Source of the DNA: Candidatus Peregrinibacteria bacterium CG_4_10_14_0_2_um_filter_38_24
GTDB taxonomy: Bacteria; Patescibacteriota; Gracilibacteria; UBA1369; LOWO2-01-FULL-3
Length of the DNA: 54,784 nt
Assembly (NCBI GenBank): GCA_002792535.1
Contig: PFOM01000009.1
Span: forward strand, 1-54,784
Direction of reading: 5' to 3'
Shown: piece by piece, positions 25,536-34,425 of the stretch
Layout: every line of letters begins with the position of its first letter
How positions within the stretch are numbered: position 1 is the stretch's first letter
Notes under the pieces: generated by a model
Database searches by the model: none
What the model was told of the DNA's origin: nothing
Seen by the model: only the letters and a program-made list of their open reading frames with translations
Program-made: the position numbers and the translations under genes

Positions 25536-26774
25536 TTATTTAATTTTCTTTGTAATATTTTCGCCGGCAAGTCTACCTGTGGCCCATGCCGATTGCAAAT
25601 TGAATCCACCTGTAAATCCATCAATATCCAAAATTTCTCCAGCGAAATATAAGTTTGGACAGATTTTTGATTCCATAGTTTTAGCATCTACATTGCGTAA
25701 ATCAACTCCTCCTGCCGTTACAAATTCTTCACTAGGCGTTTTTCCGGAAATATTAAACTTCATGTTTTTCAAAAACTCGGTAAGTTTATTCAAATCTTTT
25801 TTACTAATCTCAGGGCATTTTTTTTTGCCTACTTCAGCGAGTTCACACATCATTTCAGCGAGTGCTTTTGGAACAAAAGTTCTAAAAACATTTATAAATT
25901 CTTTTTTCGGATTCTCTGAAATACCGCGATTCAAATCTTCAAAAACTTCTTCATATTTCTTCTCTGGGAAAAAATCTATAAACAAAGAAGTTTCACCATT
26001 GTCGAATTTTTCATGCGCCGCCATCGATGAAAGTGCGAAAACGGCAGGACCGGTAATTCCTTTATGCGTAAACAAAAACGGACCATTGAACTCATAAGAT
26101 TTTTCACCTTTTATTTTTAAATTCGCATTCGTGAAAGAAATTCCCGCAAGATCTTTTACATATTTTTCTGTAAAACTAAACGCATGCAAACTAGGGGACA
26201 GTTGAGTTATTCTATGCCCCAAAGCTTTCGCAAAATTGTATCCATCTCCAGTTGATCCGGTATGGCTATAGGCATTCCCTCCGGTCGTCAAAAGCAAGAA
26301 ATCAAAAACTATATTTTGCCCGTCCAATAATTTAGTATAAAATTTTTCATTTCTTATCCCAACCTCGGCCACATTATGTTTCAGCAAAACATTAACTTTC
26401 TTCTTTTCAAAAATCTCTCCAAAAAGTTTTGTGATATCTTTCCCGTCATTAGATTTTGGAAAAACACGCATATCGTCTTCAATTTTCAAAGGTACTCCAT
26501 GAGACGCGACCCACTTGAAGACATCTTCAGGCGAAAAATTATGCATCGCAAGCTTCAAAAAATTCGCCCCTCTCGGATATTTTTTCAAAACCTCTTTGTC
26601 ATCACGAAGACCTGTTGTCACGTTACATCTTCCACCTCCGGTAATCTCAACTTTCTTTCCAATCTCGGCATTTTTCTCTATCAAAAAAACATCAGCACCT
26701 CCCTGCGAATTTTCCGCAATCGTCGCCGCCGCCATCATCCCCGCCGCTCCTGCACCTATTATTCCGATTTTCAT
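25536..26774 (-). CDS. FAD-dependent oxidoreductase, HI0933/YhiN family
   Basis: 412 residues. The N-terminal dinucleotide fold is GAGAAGMMAA (about 7-16), followed by GGGRCNVT (about 50), the family-specific loop, and a C-terminal ATGR-type FAD end (SAWATGRLAGENI). GGVDLRNVDA and NLYFAGEILDIDG match the HI0933-like group, whose substrate is not established. It lies nine bases downstream of ahpC in the same operon, which suggests a link to redox defence, though this is inference. Confidence 0.88.
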   Translation of the reverse strand: MKIGIIGAGAAGMMAAATIAENSQGGADVFLIEKNAEIGKKVEITGGGRCNVTTGLRDDKEVLKKYPRGANFLKLAMHNFSPEDVFKWVASHGVPLKIEDDMRVFPKSNDGKDITKLFGEIFEKKKVNVLLKHNVAEVGIRNEKFYTKLLDGQNIVFDFLLLTTGGNAYSHTGSTGDGYNFAKALGHRITQLSPSLHAFSFTEKYVKDLAGISFTNANLKIKGEKSYEFNGPFLFTHKGITGPAVFALSSMAAHEKFDNGETSLFIDFFPEKKYEEVFEDLNRGISENPKKEFINVFRTFVPKALAEMMCELAEVGKKKCPEISKKDLNKLTEFLKNMKFNISGKTPSEEFVTAGGVDLRNVDAKTMESKICPNLYFAGEILDIDGFTGGFNLQSAWATGRLAGENITKKIK

Positions 26775-26783
26775 ATAACAAGA

Positions 26784-27353
26784 TTATATTTTTCCAACTA
26801 GATCCAAACCTGGTTTTAACGTAGCAGCTCCTGGTTTCCAGCTAGCCGGGCAAACTTCACCATTGTGTTCACAAACATAAATAGCCGCTTGAAGCTTTCT
26901 TAGAAGCTCAGCAACACTTCGTCCTACTGAATTGTCATGAACCTCCATAACCTTAATTTTTCCATCAGGATCAACAAGAAATGTTCCACGTAGAGATAGC
27001 CCTTCCTCAGGAATATACACCCCCATTTCACGAGAAATATTTCCTGTCGGATCAGCTCCCATTGGAAAAGTGATTTTTTTGATTACAGGAGAGTTATCAT
27101 GCCAAGCTTTGTGCACGAAAACAGTATCTGTGCTCATACTAACTATTTCGGCATTCAATTTCTTGAATTCTTCATAATTGTCCGCCATCTCAGAAAGTTC
27201 CGTAGGGCAAACAAAAGTGAAGTCTGCAGGATAAAAGAATAGAATTAGCCATTTCCCTTTGAAATCGGAAAATTTCACCTTCTTTGTCTCCTCATTTTGA
27301 TAAACTTCAAATTCCAGATCCGGCAGAAGTTTATTGATAAGAGTGTTTTCCAT
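26784..27353 (-). CDS. ahpC: 2-Cys peroxiredoxin AhpC
   Basis: 189 residues. It reduces hydrogen peroxide and organic peroxides with a thiol donor. The peroxidatic Cys is in FTFVCPTEL (about 45-53, within the PxxxTxxC pattern); the resolving Cys is in NGEVCPASWKPG near the C-terminus, as in typical 2-Cys enzymes of AhpC type. WHDNSPVIKKITFPMGAD is a family block. It heads the ahpC-flavoprotein-MFS operon behind a TTGGTC-N17-TAGAAT promoter. No AhpF reductase is present nearby; the flavoprotein next door is of another family. Confidence 0.95.
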   Translation of the reverse strand: MENTLINKLLPDLEFEVYQNEETKKVKFSDFKGKWLILFFYPADFTFVCPTELSEMADNYEEFKKLNAEIVSMSTDTVFVHKAWHDNSPVIKKITFPMGADPTGNISREMGVYIPEEGLSLRGTFLVDPDGKIKVMEVHDNSVGRSVAELLRKLQAAIYVCEHNGEVCPASWKPGAATLKPGLDLVGKI

Positions 27354-27384
27354 AATAAAAAAATGTTAAAAAATTCTCTCATAC

Positions 27385-27413
27385 ATTCTATCTTGAAGAC
27401 CGAATATGACCAA
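27385..27413 (-). promoter_or_regulatory. Candidate promoter of the ahpC operon
   Basis: Minus strand: TTGGTC (27413-27408), 17 bases, TAGAAT (27390-27385). About 25 bases of A/T-rich leader precede the ahpC ATG. Confidence 0.55.
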
Positions 27414-27431
27414 ATGAAAAGCTGAATAAAT

Positions 27432-27459
27432 TTGACAAATAAGAATTTTTGATTAAAAT
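27432..27459 (+). promoter_or_regulatory. Candidate promoter of the small 27494 gene
   Basis: TTGACA (27432-27437), 16 bases, TAAAAT (27454-27459). It is divergent from the ahpC promoter and gives a leader of about 28 bases. Confidence 0.6.
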
Positions 27460-27493
27460 GACACCTTGTTAAATAAATTTTAATACAAATTAT

Positions 27494-27697
27494 ATGTCAG
27501 AATCAATACCATCTGGAGACGGAGAAGCTCGACGAGAAACAGAAGGACAAGCCGGAGCAGAGACACAAAGAGACACTCGTCCTGTAGAAACTGAGCTTGA
27601 TGCCGCTTGGAGAAATGCAGGATTACACTCAGCAGTAGACGCTGTACAGGAAAGAGCAATGTCAGCCTTACAAGGTAGACCAAAACGCATAGGCTAA
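27494..27697 (+). CDS. Small hydrophilic protein of unknown function
   Basis: 67 residues, charged and disordered-looking in the first half (GDGEARRETEGQAGAET) and helix-like in the second (LDAAWRNAGLHSAVDAV). No membrane segment or family. It has a good promoter and its own divergent position next to ahpC. Its codon use and length suggest a true small protein, and it shares with the small gene at 11830 a charged, Ala/Glu/Gly-rich style, but no alignable region. Confidence 0.5.
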   Translation: MSESIPSGDGEARRETEGQAGAETQRDTRPVETELDAAWRNAGLHSAVDAVQERAMSALQGRPKRIG

Positions 27698-27713
27698 ATT
27701 TCCAAATATGTGC

Positions 27714-27719
27714 TAATAT
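27714..27719 (+). promoter_or_regulatory. Extended -10 element before the pseudouridine synthase
   Basis: TAATAT at 27714-27719 is preceded by TGC (27711-27713), an extended -10, and lies exactly six bases before the ATG at 27726. A -35 is not obvious. Transcription would begin at the start codon, giving a leaderless mRNA. Confidence 0.5.
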
Positions 27720-27725
27720 CTGCAC

Positions 27726-28394
27726 ATGCCAGATAAAACCATTATTTTTGAAGACAAGTCGGTCCTCGTAGTGTCAAAACCACGTGGACTTTTGACTGTT
27801 GCCGCAAAGGACAAAAAAAAACAGAAAAACCTACTTGATGAGCTGAAAGGGAAGTACGAAGCGGAAAGAGTACGCTTACGTCCAGTAAACAGAATAGATC
27901 GAGACACAAGCGGACTTGTAATTTTTGCGAAGACGAAAGAAGCCTTCATGGCAATCATGCAAAAACAAAGATTGGATAAAATCGAGAAGACATATTTGGC
28001 GATAGTTACAGGTATTTTGAAAAAGAAAGAAGGTAACATCAAGATTCCATTGCCATCACGAGAAAATCCAAAAGTAAAAATTCCTGCGAAAACGACATAC
28101 CAAGTTTTACGAGAATTCAGAATAGTAAAAGCTTCGCTTATAGAGGCCAGAATCACTTCAGGGAAATACCACCAAATAAGAAAACATTTCAGAATCCTAG
28201 ATCATGCTCTTTTAATGGATCGTGACTATATGGAGAGAAACGAATACGTGAAATATCAGAAAATCGTACCGTTTAGGCACTTTTTTCTACATTCTGCGGA
28301 AATGGATTTCACTCATCCTATTACAGGCAAAAAAATGCATTTCAGGGCTGAGTTGCCGGAAGAATTTGCTGAAATTTTGAAAATTCTAAAATAA
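27726..28394 (+). CDS. RluA-family pseudouridine synthase
   Basis: 222 residues. It isomerises uridines in rRNA or tRNA. The catalytic block is VNRIDRDTSGLVIFAKT (about 57-73) with the invariant Asp; KPRGLLTV and HQIRKHF (about 155-161, RxHQIRxH pattern) are further family motifs. No S4 domain is present, so it is the short RluA/TruC type. It is followed 17 bases later by a membrane protein gene. The exact target nucleotide cannot be predicted. Confidence 0.92.
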   Translation: MPDKTIIFEDKSVLVVSKPRGLLTVAAKDKKKQKNLLDELKGKYEAERVRLRPVNRIDRDTSGLVIFAKTKEAFMAIMQKQRLDKIEKTYLAIVTGILKKKEGNIKIPLPSRENPKVKIPAKTTYQVLREFRIVKASLIEARITSGKYHQIRKHFRILDHALLMDRDYMERNEYVKYQKIVPFRHFFLHSAEMDFTHPITGKKMHFRAELPEEFAEILKILK

Positions 28395-28411
28395 TAAATC
28401 TTAGAGATTTT

Positions 28412-29125
28412 ATGAACATCTCAAAAAGATTCCAGGAAATAGATTTGTTTAGAGGCATCGCCGTAATAGGGATGATTTTTTATCACGCGATTTTTGCTGT
28501 AAATTTTTTTAACATAGCCCAGACAAATATTTTTTCTGATTCATGGCTTCCATACTTGAGATTTGTACAATTTAGTTTCTTAGGACTTGTGGGGATTTCA
28601 ATGGCAATTTCAAAAAAAACATATGCAGGGCAAGTGCGAAGAGCATTGAAAATATTCGCAGGCGCACTTGCGATAACAATTGTCACATACATTTTTGTGC
28701 CGGATTATTTCGTAATTTTTGGAATACTTCATCTGATAACAGTCAGCGTTTTGATTTTACCAATAGCGAAAAACAAAAAACACATGGGGCTGATTTTTGG
28801 GCTTGCTGCGATCACAATCTGGCTTTTTATAAAAGACATATCTTCAGAAAATATTTTTCTTTTCATTCTTGGATTCAAAAATACGACGGTATCTTCTCTC
28901 GATTATTTTTCAATATTTCCTTGGATATCAGTGCCATTTTTTGGGCTTGAAATAGGGCATTACCTCTATAAAGATAACGCCCCAATCATCGATACGAAAT
29001 TCCCAAAATTTTTGCATCCAATCCTATTTTTGGGACGCCACTCTCTTGTTATTTACCTCATACACATCCCGATAATCATCATTTTGCTTTTTATTTGTCA
29101 GACTTTTCTTCGAGTTTTACAGTAA
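28412..29125 (+). CDS. Multi-pass membrane protein, DUF1624/HGSNAT-like
   Basis: 237 residues with roughly seven hydrophobic segments. The start (KRFQEIDLFRGIAVIGMIFYH) is the family signature for DUF1624/heparan-alpha-glucosaminide-acetyltransferase-like membrane proteins, with the RG and the His of the first helix; PWISVPFFGLEIGHYLY matches the family's later block. These proteins may move acyl groups across a membrane; the substrate is unknown. Its C-terminal 35 bases overlap the convergent htrA gene. Confidence 0.8.
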   Translation: MNISKRFQEIDLFRGIAVIGMIFYHAIFAVNFFNIAQTNIFSDSWLPYLRFVQFSFLGLVGISMAISKKTYAGQVRRALKIFAGALAITIVTYIFVPDYFVIFGILHLITVSVLILPIAKNKKHMGLIFGLAAITIWLFIKDISSENIFLFILGFKNTTVSSLDYFSIFPWISVPFFGLEIGHYLYKDNAPIIDTKFPKFLHPILFLGRHSLVIYLIHIPIIIILLFICQTFLRVLQ

Positions 29126-30290
29126 CAGTTTTCTCCTCACCTTTGTGAAGAACCTTCATCTCTACACTGTCCCCGACATTCTTTTTTGCGATAAAATTCG
29201 GCAATGAAACATTGTCATCGAGTTTTACTCCGTCCACTTCAAGAATAATATCGTTTTCTGTGATGCCAGCTTTATCCGCAGGGGATCCAGGTACGACCGC
29301 AAGTTCTTCAGGCTTTTCTCCGCGCAAAACCAGAACGCCATAATCAACAGATAAACTGTTCGTCTCTTTAATAGCTTTTGTTATAGGGATAAATCTTATC
29401 CCAAGGAAAGGACGAACTATTTTTCCGGTTTTTTGCACAGAATCAAAAATACTTTTTACAGTATTTGCAGGAAGAGAAAATCCTATGTTTTCCGCACTGG
29501 CAACAGCCACATTCACTCCAATTATATTTCCATGGATATCAAGAAGTGGTCCACCGGAATTCCCTGGATTTATAGCCGCATCGGTTTGTATTACTCCTTC
29601 AAGTTTTTCAGACATTCCACGTCCGTCTCCTGCGGTAATTTTCCTTGAAAGCCCTGAAACAACTCCGACAGAAACAGAATTTTTGAATTCAAGAAGAGGG
29701 CTTCCAATAGCGATTGCAGTCTGTCCGACTTGTAAAATATCGCTATCCGCAAAACTCAAAAATGGAAGACCTTTCTCTTCGATTTTTATCACAGCAATAT
29801 CATTTAAAGGATCTCTCGCAATAACTTTTGCATCATATTTCGTTGCTGCATCATTCATAATGACAGTATATTCAGCAGTTTCATCTGAAACTACATGCCT
29901 GTTTGTGATTATATATCCATCCTCTGAGACGATAAATCCGCTTCCTCCGCCAACTTCCTTCTTCTCGGTGCCATTTTGTCTGTATTGAGGTATTTGGAAG
30001 TTGAGAGGACTGCTCTCCCCGAAAGGATTCGAAAAATATTTTTCAAGAATCGGCACATCCTTGCTGATAACGATAGAAACCGTAGAATCCTTAGCTTTTT
30101 TTACGGTATCTATTATGAGCTGTTCTTGTGAGGTAACATTTTGAACAACACTTTTAGAATTAACGTCACTATTTGCAGGGGAATATTGCGCAGACGGGGA
30201 TAGTCCGACAAAAGATCCTACAATAATAAGCGCGGTAACTCCACCGGAAACCGCTCCAGTAAGGACTACTTTCGCATAATTTTTCTCCAT
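29091..30290 (-). CDS. htrA: HtrA/DegP-like S1C serine protease with PDZ domain
   Basis: 399 residues from the ATG at 30290; ATG at 30296 is an alternative, and the 30320 start in the track lies in the operator. One N-terminal membrane helix (about 8-28) anchors an extracytoplasmic trypsin-like protease. Catalytic triad: His in IITNRHVV, Asp in DPLNDIAVIKIE, Ser in NPGNSGGPL. One C-terminal PDZ domain (VVPGSPADKAGI ... DIILEVDGVKL) recognises unfolded substrate termini. It degrades or refolds damaged envelope proteins. A CIRCE element over its promoter implies HrcA-controlled heat-shock induction. It overlaps the convergent 28412 gene by 35 bases. Confidence 0.95.
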   Translation of the reverse strand: MEKNYAKVVLTGAVSGGVTALIIVGSFVGLSPSAQYSPANSDVNSKSVVQNVTSQEQLIIDTVKKAKDSTVSIVISKDVPILEKYFSNPFGESSPLNFQIPQYRQNGTEKKEVGGGSGFIVSEDGYIITNRHVVSDETAEYTVIMNDAATKYDAKVIARDPLNDIAVIKIEEKGLPFLSFADSDILQVGQTAIAIGSPLLEFKNSVSVGVVSGLSRKITAGDGRGMSEKLEGVIQTDAAINPGNSGGPLLDIHGNIIGVNVAVASAENIGFSLPANTVKSIFDSVQKTGKIVRPFLGIRFIPITKAIKETNSLSVDYGVLVLRGEKPEELAVVPGSPADKAGITENDIILEVDGVKLDDNVSLPNFIAKKNVGDSVEMKVLHKGEEKTVTVKLEEKSDK

Positions 30291-30313
30291 ATACATGTAG
30301 ATTAAGAAATAAA

Positions 30314-30340
30314 TTAGCACACGTCATATTAGAGTGCTAA
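30314..30340 (-). promoter_or_regulatory. CIRCE operator (HrcA binding site)
   Basis: TTAGCACAC, nine bases, GAGTGCTAA, against the consensus TTAGCACTC-N9-GAGTGCTAA. Only one position differs. It covers the -10 and start point of htrA, where HrcA would block transcription until heat stress. CIRCE is normally seen before groESL or dnaK. Confidence 0.9.
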
Positions 30341-30354
30341 AAACAGACTGTCAA
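30326..30354 (-). promoter_or_regulatory. Promoter of htrA
   Basis: Minus strand: TTGACA (30354-30349), exactly 17 bases, TAATAT (30331-30326). The -10 lies within the CIRCE element. A strong, near-consensus pair. Confidence 0.8.
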
Positions 30355-30374
30355 TGGCTTAGACTAAATTAATG

Positions 30375-30402
30375 TTGACATTTTATGTGGGTAGGATAGT
30401 GT
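30375..30402 (+). promoter_or_regulatory. Candidate promoter of the 30434-34944 gene run
   Basis: TTGACA (30375-30380), 16 bases, TAGTGT (30397-30402). The -35 is perfect and the -10 weak. It is divergent from the htrA promoter. Confidence 0.4.
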
Positions 30403-30433
30403 TATAGACAATTACAACATAATCTTCATTTTT

Positions 30434-30736
30434 ATGATGAATTGGTCACAAAACTTCGCATATCCATGGTTTGGAATGCAATTGCATATGTTATTCGCGG
30501 TAATGACGTTTCTAGGAGTAGTTCTATTCCTAATCTGGGCGTTTAGAGTTTTGGACAAGAAGAAAATGTTTTCATGGGCGGTTTGGTTCTTGGCTATCGG
30601 AATAGTTGGGGCATTATTAACATCTGAAATGGGAGGCGCAGGTTTTGGACAAATGAGAGGATTGTGGGGAAGCAAATGTGGATTTAATCAGACAACACAA
30701 GCACCTGCAACTCAAGAACCGGCAGTTGTAAAATAA
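30434..30736 (+). CDS. Small two-helix membrane protein
   Basis: 100 residues with two membrane segments: about 15-38 (MQLHMLFAVMTFLGVVLFLIW in part) and about 45-65 (MFSWAVWFLAIGIVGALL). The tail is Gln/Pro/Ala-rich (TTQAPATQEPAVVK), a short linker-like end. I recognise no family. It lies 13 bases before mnmA and is probably cotranscribed with it, though a membrane role near a tRNA-modification gene is not evident. Confidence 0.65.
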   Translation: MMNWSQNFAYPWFGMQLHMLFAVMTFLGVVLFLIWAFRVLDKKKMFSWAVWFLAIGIVGALLTSEMGGAGFGQMRGLWGSKCGFNQTTQAPATQEPAVVK

Positions 30737-30749
30737 TTATTGAAAAATC

Positions 30750-31928
30750 ATGAAAGTAGCGGTACTCCTTTCCGGAGGAGTAGACAGTTCGGTAGCATTG
30801 AAATTGCTTCAAAAAAAAGGCTGTGATATCACGGCCTTTTACTTGAAAATATGGCTTGAGGATGAGATGTCTTTCATGGGAGAGTGTCCGTGGGAGGAAG
30901 ATTTGAAATACGTTCGTGAAGTTTGTGACAAAGAAAAAATTCCTTTGAAAATAGTTCCGATGCAAAAGGAATATTTTGATACTATTGTTAAATATACGAT
31001 CGAAGAAGTGAAAAAAGGTCGTACTCCAAATCCGGATATTATGTGTAACAACAATATAAAATTCGGACTTTTCATAAACAAAATAGACAAGAGTTTCGAC
31101 AAAGTTGCAACTGGACATTATGCACAAGTGGTAAAGAAAACGGGAAAGTATTTCCTGAAGAGATCTCCAGATAAAATAAAAGATCAGACTTATTTCTTAT
31201 CTAGATTAAGCCAAAAACAGCTTGCTCGCGCAGAGTTTCCAATAGGGCATTTGAGCAAAAAACAAGTCAGGAAATATGCAGAAAAATTTGATCTTCCAAA
31301 TAAAAACAGAAAAGACAGCCAAGGAATTTGTTTTCTAGGAAAATTAAAATATAGCGATTTTTTGAAACATTATTTAGGGGAACAAAAAGGAGATATCCTG
31401 GAATATGAAACGGGCGAAAAAATGGGAGAACATGAAGGAACATATTATTATACAATAGGGCAGAGGAAAGGCATTTTATTGGCAGGAGGGCCTTGGTATG
31501 TAGTAAAAAAAGACCTCAAAAAAAATATAGTTTTTATTTCAAAAAACTATCACGATAAAACTAAAAAAAGAAATGAATTTGAAATCTCGGATTACAATTT
31601 CTTTAACAATACATTACCTTCAAATACAAATTTAAAAAAATCCATACAAAAATCCCAAATACAAAACAACAAACAAATTTTGACCGCAGTGTGCAAACAT
31701 GTACATGAAGATCAAAATTTGCCGACAACGCAGAAGATGGGACTTTTGCATGGATCTCTAAAAGTAAAACTTCGCCATGGAGAAAAAATGTATATAGCAA
31801 AAATCACAAAAATAAATTCAAAAAGAGCGAAAGTGAAAATCAATAAAAATGACCAAGGGATCGCAAAAGGACAGTTTGCAGTTTTTTATAGAAATGATTT
31901 ATGCTTGGGCTCAGCGGTAATAGATTAA
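30750..31928 (+). CDS. mnmA: tRNA 2-thiouridylase MnmA
   Basis: 392 residues. It thiolates U34 of tRNA-Lys, -Glu and -Gln in the presence of ATP and a sulphur relay. Seen: PP-loop LLSGGVDSSVA (about 6-16), NPDIMCNNNIKF with the first catalytic Cys (about 97), and GICFLGK with the second Cys (about 193). It is somewhat longer than typical MnmA because of a hydrophilic insert around 290-340 (residues like SIQKSQIQNNKQ). It precedes ispG by two bases, so translation is probably coupled. Confidence 0.95.
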   Translation: MKVAVLLSGGVDSSVALKLLQKKGCDITAFYLKIWLEDEMSFMGECPWEEDLKYVREVCDKEKIPLKIVPMQKEYFDTIVKYTIEEVKKGRTPNPDIMCNNNIKFGLFINKIDKSFDKVATGHYAQVVKKTGKYFLKRSPDKIKDQTYFLSRLSQKQLARAEFPIGHLSKKQVRKYAEKFDLPNKNRKDSQGICFLGKLKYSDFLKHYLGEQKGDILEYETGEKMGEHEGTYYYTIGQRKGILLAGGPWYVVKKDLKKNIVFISKNYHDKTKKRNEFEISDYNFFNNTLPSNTNLKKSIQKSQIQNNKQILTAVCKHVHEDQNLPTTQKMGLLHGSLKVKLRHGEKMYIAKITKINSKRAKVKINKNDQGIAKGQFAVFYRNDLCLGSAVID

Positions 31929-31930
31929 AT

Positions 31931-33019
31931 ATGAAATCAGAAATAGTAAAAATCGGAAAAGTGAGAATTGGAGGAGGACTTCCTATTATTATTCAATCAA
32001 TGACGGATACTCCAACTTCCGACGTAACAGCAACTGTAAAACAATGCATCGAGCTTTATGATGCTGGCGCAGAAATAGTAAGGATGACTGTAAATGATGA
32101 TACATCCGCGAAAGCAGTGCCTGAAATCAGGAAAAGTTTGGATAAAAAAGGATACAAAGACATCGCACTCATCGGAGATTTTCATTTCAACGGACATATC
32201 TTACTAAACAAATATCCACTTCTTGTAAAAGCACTCGATAAATTTAGGGTAAATCCAGCAAACGAAAAATCATTTGAAGAATTTATAAGAATAGCTGCAG
32301 AAAATAATAAAACAGTAAGAATAGGCTTAAACAAAGGCTCTTTCGACGGCGATATCGTGAAAGCGATTTTGAGTTATGCAGCGAAAGCAGAAAAACTTGG
32401 ACTAAAAAGAAATCAAATAGTTCTGAGTTTGAAGAGTTCAGACGCAGTAGATTTCATAAAAGATCATGAAAGATTAGCGGAAGGAATGAAGAAAAATAAA
32501 AAGATATATGCCCTCCACGTAGGCCTTACAGAAGCGGGAACGGGCGTTCAAGGAATTGTAGCAAGTTCTGTCGCGACAGGAATACTTTTACAAAAAGGCA
32601 TCGGAGATACGATAAGAGTTTCGATAACTCCGACGAAAAATGAAAGCAGAACAAAAGAAGTGGAAGTCTGCAAAAATATTTTACAAACGTTAAATATTCG
32701 CACGTTTACGCCAAAAATCACAAGTTGTCCTGGATGCGGAAGAACGAATAAAAAATATTTTCAGGAAATGGTTGAGAGAATAAATGAACACATCAAAAAA
32801 TATAAAAACGCAAAAAATCTTCATATCGCAATAATGGGATGTATTGTAAACGGTCCAGGCGAATGCAAGAAAGCAGATATTGCAATAATGTTGCCGGGAT
32901 ATCAAGAAAAACAGACAGCTCAGGTTTACATCAAAGGTAAGCTAACAAAGAGCTTAAGTGGTAAAAATATGCTCAAAGAATTCTTTGAAATATTAGACAA
33001 AGAGCTGAAAATAAGCTAA
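31931..33019 (+). CDS. ispG: 4-hydroxy-3-methylbut-2-enyl diphosphate synthase IspG
   Basis: 362 residues from the ATG at 31931, where the family's first block (VKIGKVRIGGGLPIIIQSMT) begins; the track start at 31901 lies in mnmA. It makes HMBPP in the MEP isoprenoid route, using a [4Fe-4S] cluster. Cluster Cys are in SCPGCGRT (about 266-270) and GCIVNGPGEC (about 302); the last block is typical of the bacterial short form. It joins tRNA modification upstream and nucleotide genes downstream. No other MEP gene is in the window. Confidence 0.95.
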   Translation: MKSEIVKIGKVRIGGGLPIIIQSMTDTPTSDVTATVKQCIELYDAGAEIVRMTVNDDTSAKAVPEIRKSLDKKGYKDIALIGDFHFNGHILLNKYPLLVKALDKFRVNPANEKSFEEFIRIAAENNKTVRIGLNKGSFDGDIVKAILSYAAKAEKLGLKRNQIVLSLKSSDAVDFIKDHERLAEGMKKNKKIYALHVGLTEAGTGVQGIVASSVATGILLQKGIGDTIRVSITPTKNESRTKEVEVCKNILQTLNIRTFTPKITSCPGCGRTNKKYFQEMVERINEHIKKYKNAKNLHIAIMGCIVNGPGECKKADIAIMLPGYQEKQTAQVYIKGKLTKSLSGKNMLKEFFEILDKELKIS

Positions 33020-33047
33020 AAATTCCTAAGCTACATAACAAATAAAA

Positions 33048-33596
33048 ATGATTCTTTCAGACCAAACTTTAGAGCGTTTAATAAAAGAGAAAATTATCGT
33101 CATTGATCCGGTTGATGAAAAATCTATTCAGCCAGCATCAGTTGATTTAAGGCTCGGAACACACTTTCTCATCATCGAAGAAAATCAAATGGAGGTGATA
33201 ACTTTGGACTCAGAAGTTCAATACCGAGAAACAAATAGCGATACAATAATAATCCCTCCAAAATCATTTCTTCTCGCGACGACACAAGAATATATAAAAT
33301 TGCCAAATGACATTACGGCCTTCGTAGAGGGCAGAAGCTCGATTGGAAGAATCGGACTTTTCATCCAAAATGCAGGATGGGTCGATCCGGGATTTGAAGG
33401 AAGAATAACTCTAGAACTATACAATGCGAGTGCGCTTCCAATAAAACTTCAGGCAGGAAAAAGAATCTGTCAGTTGGTTTGTTGCAGAATGGACGCGCCG
33501 GCGAAAACGCCATACAATGGGAAATATCAGGGGCAAGATAAAACAACAGGAAGCAAAATTCACAAAGATACAGACACTATAAAAATAAATTTATGA
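33048..33596 (+). CDS. dcd: dCTP deaminase
   Basis: 182 residues. It deaminates dCTP to dUTP, feeding dUMP production. Family motifs: PASVDLRLG (about 25-33), [23 protein letters not shown] (about 93, with the catalytic Glu further on in ITLELYN), and the C-terminal CQLVCCRMD. Its TGA overlaps the thyA ATG as ATGA. It is the first gene of a dTMP cluster: dcd, thyA, folA. A bifunctional deaminase/dUTPase activity cannot be excluded from sequence. Confidence 0.93.
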   Translation: MILSDQTLERLIKEKIIVIDPVDEKSIQPASVDLRLGTHFLIIEENQMEVITLDSEVQYRETNSDTIIIPPKSFLLATTQEYIKLPNDITAFVEGRSSIGRIGLFIQNAGWVDPGFEGRITLELYNASALPIKLQAGKRICQLVCCRMDAPAKTPYNGKYQGQDKTTGSKIHKDTDTIKINL

Positions 33597-34408
33597 AACA
33601 ATATTTAGAACTCGTACAAGAAGTTTTGAAAGATGGAGTTGAGAAAAAAGATAGAACTGGCACAGGAACTATTTCGATTTTTGGAACGCAAAAAAAATAC
33701 GATTTGCGCGAAGGATTTCCAATGGTAACAACGAAAAAAGTAAGCTACGGAGCTATTTTGAGAGAATTACTTTGGTTTCTAAAAGGATCTACAAATATAA
33801 ACGAAGATTTAACTCAGCACACTCCAATTTGGGACGCATGGGCCGACAAAGAAGGAAACCTAGGTCCGATTTATGGCTACCAATGGAGGAAATGGGAAAA
33901 ATTTACTTTAGGCGAAGATCAGAAGACATACACAAAAAGTCACATAGATCAGATACAAACTGCGATAGATACAATCAAAAATAATCCGGATTCAAGAAGA
34001 ATAATAGTAAGTGCATGGAACGTTGCAGATTTGGACAGGATGGCGCTTCCACCCTGCCACGCATTCTTCCAATTTTACGTTGTAGGAGAATTTTTGGACG
34101 TACAGCTCTATCAGAGGAGTGCGGACGTCGCGCTTGGCGTACCGTACAATATTGCGAGCTATGCGACACTTTTGATGATGGTCGCACAAGAATGTAATTT
34201 AACTCCAAGATATTTTGTTCATACGACAGGAGACACACACATTTACTCAAATCATTTGGAAGGAATAAAAGAACAAGTCAAAAGACAACCACACGCATTG
34301 CCGCAGTTGGTAATAGCAAAAAAACCTTTCCGGGATTTAACATTTGAAGACTTCGAATTGAAAAATTACACGCACGAGGCCTTTATAAAATTCCCCGTGG
34401 CTGTATAA
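33593..34408 (+). CDS. thyA: Thymidylate synthase
   Basis: 271 residues, classical ThyA, methylating dUMP to dTMP with methylene-tetrahydrofolate. Signatures: [13 protein letters not shown] near the start, [17 protein letters not shown], the catalytic Cys in [14 protein letters not shown] (about 152-157), and [17 protein letters not shown]. The family's substrate-binding residues DLxDLxxHxxQ-like and HxxxxxHxY are seen as GDTHIYSNH. It overlaps dcd by four bases, and folA follows with overlapping or adjacent start. Confidence 0.96.
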   Translation: MKQYLELVQEVLKDGVEKKDRTGTGTISIFGTQKKYDLREGFPMVTTKKVSYGAILRELLWFLKGSTNINEDLTQHTPIWDAWADKEGNLGPIYGYQWRKWEKFTLGEDQKTYTKSHIDQIQTAIDTIKNNPDSRRIIVSAWNVADLDRMALPPCHAFFQFYVVGEFLDVQLYQRSADVALGVPYNIASYATLLMMVAQECNLTPRYFVHTTGDTHIYSNHLEGIKEQVKRQPHALPQLVIAKKPFRDLTFEDFELKNYTHEAFIKFPVAV

Positions 34409-34419
34409 TGCTGTATAAT
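34404..34419 (+). promoter_or_regulatory. Tandem TATAAT boxes at the thyA-folA junction
   Basis: TATAAT at 34404-34409 and again at 34414-34419, the second exactly six bases before the folA ATG at 34426. Both lie over the thyA stop. No convincing -35 accompanies them. This could be a local promoter giving a leaderless folA message. Confidence 0.5.
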
Positions 34420-34425
34420 AAAGCC

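Noticed and set aside
30291-30320. Start of htrA at 30320
   Set aside because: The codons lie inside the CIRCE operator, downstream of where RNA should start; a start at 30290 or 30296 fits the membrane anchor.
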